Assembly: GCA_963745955.1 (NCBI GenBank)
Contig: CAVUZI010000008.1
Coordinates: 372,001 to 436,000 of the forward strand
Direction of reading: 5' to 3'
DNA length: 64,000 nt
Source: Bog-756 sp963745955
GTDB taxonomy: Bacteria > Actinomycetota > Acidimicrobiia > Acidimicrobiales > RAAP-2
Shown in pieces: positions 62,710 through 64,000 of this stretch. Both the position numbers and the translations under genes were made by a program. Within the stretch, counting starts at the first letter, position 1. Each line of letters opens with the position of its first letter. The notes beneath the pieces are model-generated. The model was given only the letters and a program-made list of their open reading frames with translations. It searched no databases and was not told the DNA's origin.

Positions 62710-63642
62710 ATGAGTGAGGCGGACAACGACGGGGAGGCTCGACACGTTGGGCCTGACGGTCCTGGGTCTGTGGTGCTGGTCGGGACCCCCATCGGCAACT
62801 TGGGTGACCTGTCCCCACGGGCCGTCGAAGCCCTCCGCAACGCCGACCTCGTCTACTGCGAGGACACCCGCCACTCACGCAAGCTGTTGACCCATGCCGG
62901 CATCACCGGGACGCCGCTGCGGTCACTGCACGAGCACAACGAGGACGATCGGATCGCCGAGGTGCTTACAGCCGTCACAGAGGGGCGCACCGTGGCGCTG
63001 GTCAGCGATGCCGGCATGCCCGCGGTCTCGGATCCCGGAGGTCGTGTGGTGGCCGCGGCGGCCGCGGCCGGACTGAGGGTCACCGTGGTTCCCGGTCCGT
63101 CAGCGGTGCTGGCCGCCCTCGTGACCAGTGGGCTCGATACCGGACGATTCTGCTTCGAGGGCTTTCTCCCGCGCTCGGCCCGGGACCGGAGCACCCGCCT
63201 CGAGGCCCTTGCCGGCGAGACCAGGACGACCGTGCTCTTCGAGGCCCCGGGGCGTGTGCCCGGAACACTGGCGGACCTGGCCGAGGCGTGCGGAGCCGAC
63301 CGGCAGATCGTGGTTGCGCGTGAACTGACCAAGCTGTACGAGGAGATCTGGAGAGGGTCCCTGGGCGCCGCCGTGGCCTGGGCCCGAGCACAGCCCGTCC
63401 GGGGTGAGGTCGTGCTCGTGCTCTCGGGGGCGGAGGCCGAGCCGGCTTCCCTCGTGAGCGATGACATCCTCACCAGGGCCCTGGTCGAGCGGTTGGGACA
63501 GGGCGAGCGCACCCGGGGGGTGGTCGAAGATGTGGCCGCGGTGTTCGGTGTGCCGCGCAAGCGGGTCTACACCCTGGCATTGGCGGCTCGCTCGGCGGAG
63601 TTGCCCGGCGTTCCGGGTGGATCCCCGCCCGATCCGGCATGA
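62710..63642 (+). CDS. rsmI: 16S rRNA (cytidine(1402)-2'-O)-methyltransferase
   Basis: A 310-residue SAM enzyme of the tetrapyrrole-methylase fold. VVLVGTPIGNLGDLSPRAVEALRNADLVYCEDTRHS (22-57) is the RsmI signature, VALVSDAGMPAVSDPG (about 97-112) the SAM-site loop, and VVPGPSAVLAALVTSGLDTGRFCFEGFLPR a further conserved segment; the C-terminal HemK-like helical region is present. It methylates the ribose of C1402 in 16S rRNA and helps decoding fidelity. ATG 62710 is used; GTG 62704 is the alternative. Confidence 0.95.
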   Translation: MSEADNDGEARHVGPDGPGSVVLVGTPIGNLGDLSPRAVEALRNADLVYCEDTRHSRKLLTHAGITGTPLRSLHEHNEDDRIAEVLTAVTEGRTVALVSDAGMPAVSDPGGRVVAAAAAAGLRVTVVPGPSAVLAALVTSGLDTGRFCFEGFLPRSARDRSTRLEALAGETRTTVLFEAPGRVPGTLADLAEACGADRQIVVARELTKLYEEIWRGSLGAAVAWARAQPVRGEVVLVLSGAEAEPASLVSDDILTRALVERLGQGERTRGVVEDVAAVFGVPRKRVYTLALAARSAELPGVPGGSPPDPA

Positions 63643-63689
63643 AGGTCAACCCGCGGGGTTGTACCGCCCGGTGTGGAGAGCCGGGGCGG

Positions 63690-63790
63690 GGCGGGGCGGG
63701 CCGCTGACGGGGTCGGCCGGTGGCGGGGCGGGCCGCTGGCGGGGTCGGCCGGTGGCGGGGCGGGCCGGTGGCGAGGTGGGCAGGGGCGGG
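63690..63790 (+). repeat. G-rich tandem repeat, 32-base unit, about 2.4 copies
   Basis: Unit one (63690-63721) and unit two (63722-63753) differ at one base (CTGAC against CTGGC); unit three begins at 63754 and decays after 17 bases into GGTGGGC-type sequence. The unit core is GGCGGGGCGGGCCGCTG. Confidence 0.85.
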
Positions 63791-63848
63791 GTGGGCCGGG
63801 GCGGGGCGAGCCGGGGTGGGCCGCCCAGAGCACTTGCTCGCTTTTTCA

Positions 63849-63925
63849 GAATTGGCCTAATTATCGCCTGCAGCCGGTAGGTCGAGGTGTTTTCTACCGG
63901 CTATAGCCGATAAATTGGGCAATTC
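63849..63925. repeat. Nested inverted repeat forming a 77-base hairpin
   Basis: The inner stem AGCCGGTAG (63872-63880) pairs perfectly with CTACCGGCT (63894-63902) over a 13-base loop. The outer arms GAATTGGCCTAATTATCG (63849-63866) and CGATAAATTGGGCAATTC (63908-63925) pair at 15 of 18 positions. It lies in an AT-rich patch and could be a terminator, an RNA element, or a mobile-element trace. Confidence 0.7.
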
Positions 63926-64000
63926 CGAAAATTGAACCAATGGCACCACGGGGTCATCCGGGCGCGGAATCGACAATCCCATCCGCCAGCGGATTGGGCG

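Larger units (their letters stand above)
63643..64000. other. Right-end intergenic region
   Basis: The last 358 bases have no supported gene. They consist of a G/C-rich repeat block followed by an abrupt change to AT-rich sequence with a long hairpin at 63849-63925. A gene may begin beyond the window edge. Confidence 0.5.

Noticed and set aside
1..64000. Insertion sequence, integrase or phage genes marking transfer
   Set aside because: No transposase, integrase or phage structural motif was found in any frame that I could read, despite the mosaic look of the glycan locus.

Overview
The window is very GC-rich, with many GTG starts and stop-start overlaps of the ATGA/GTGA kind. An F420-type luciferase-like oxidoreductase, an SCP-x-type thiolase, an LPXTG-like anchored protein and a Lys/Arg-rich microprotein of actinobacterial type all point to an actinobacterium. 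Class-level placement (perhaps Acidimicrobiia) is only a guess. No tRNA, rRNA, CRISPR array, transposase or phage gene was seen.

Bases 1 to about 39,300 are one large cell-surface glycan locus. From the left edge it holds the carbohydrate-binding end of an O-antigen ABC transporter ATPase, several GT2 and GT4 glycosyltransferases, SAM methyltransferases, a glutamine-dependent asparagine-synthase-like amidotransferase and a polysaccharide deacetylase. It also holds a WbsX-like/methyltransferase fusion, a DegT-type sugar aminotransferase, a WecA/MraY-type lipid-carrier sugar-phosphate transferase, a GNAT acetyltransferase, GtrA, a YfhO-like membrane protein, a 2OG-Fe(II) oxygenase and a sugar-nucleotidyltransferase-like protein. 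Two things stand out. First, four divergent sulfotransferases lie next to a complete cysD-cysN-cysC PAPS-forming operon, which suggests that the glycan is sulfated. Second, a four-member family of large multi-pass membrane proteins (near 1.3, 26.6, 32.3 and 36.2 kb) shares an N-terminal motif and, in three copies, a C-terminal CDGLYIS-type domain; I infer GT-C-like enzymes.

Bases 39,300-42,500 are a four-gene minus-strand operon: LLM oxidoreductase, thiolase, FabH-like synthase, nucleotidyltransferase. Bases 42,500-45,400 hold a NifU-like protein and a MarR-MFS pair with a perfect operator palindrome placed between its -35 and -10 boxes. Bases 45,400-47,000 are degenerate, with a frameshifted small protein and a frameshifted membrane protein.

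Bases 47,000-64,000 carry an acyl-CoA dehydrogenase, a membrane-less MgtE_N/CBS protein beside an atypical Nramp transporter, and a tight GT4-methyltransferase-cyclase-fold operon facing another methyltransferase. Housekeeping genes follow: GDT1/TMEM165 family, aminopeptidase N, a PfkB kinase, a glycerophosphodiesterase, a bL37-like 27-residue protein on the minus strand, DUF192 and rsmI. The right end has GC-rich tandem repeats and a large AT-rich hairpin.

A caution for every coordinate: about fifteen loci are broken by single-base frameshifts while both parts stay conserved in sequence, mostly between 4 and 47 kb. Several fit an assembly or homopolymer error better than gene decay, so frameshifted genes are annotated across the break with the break position given.
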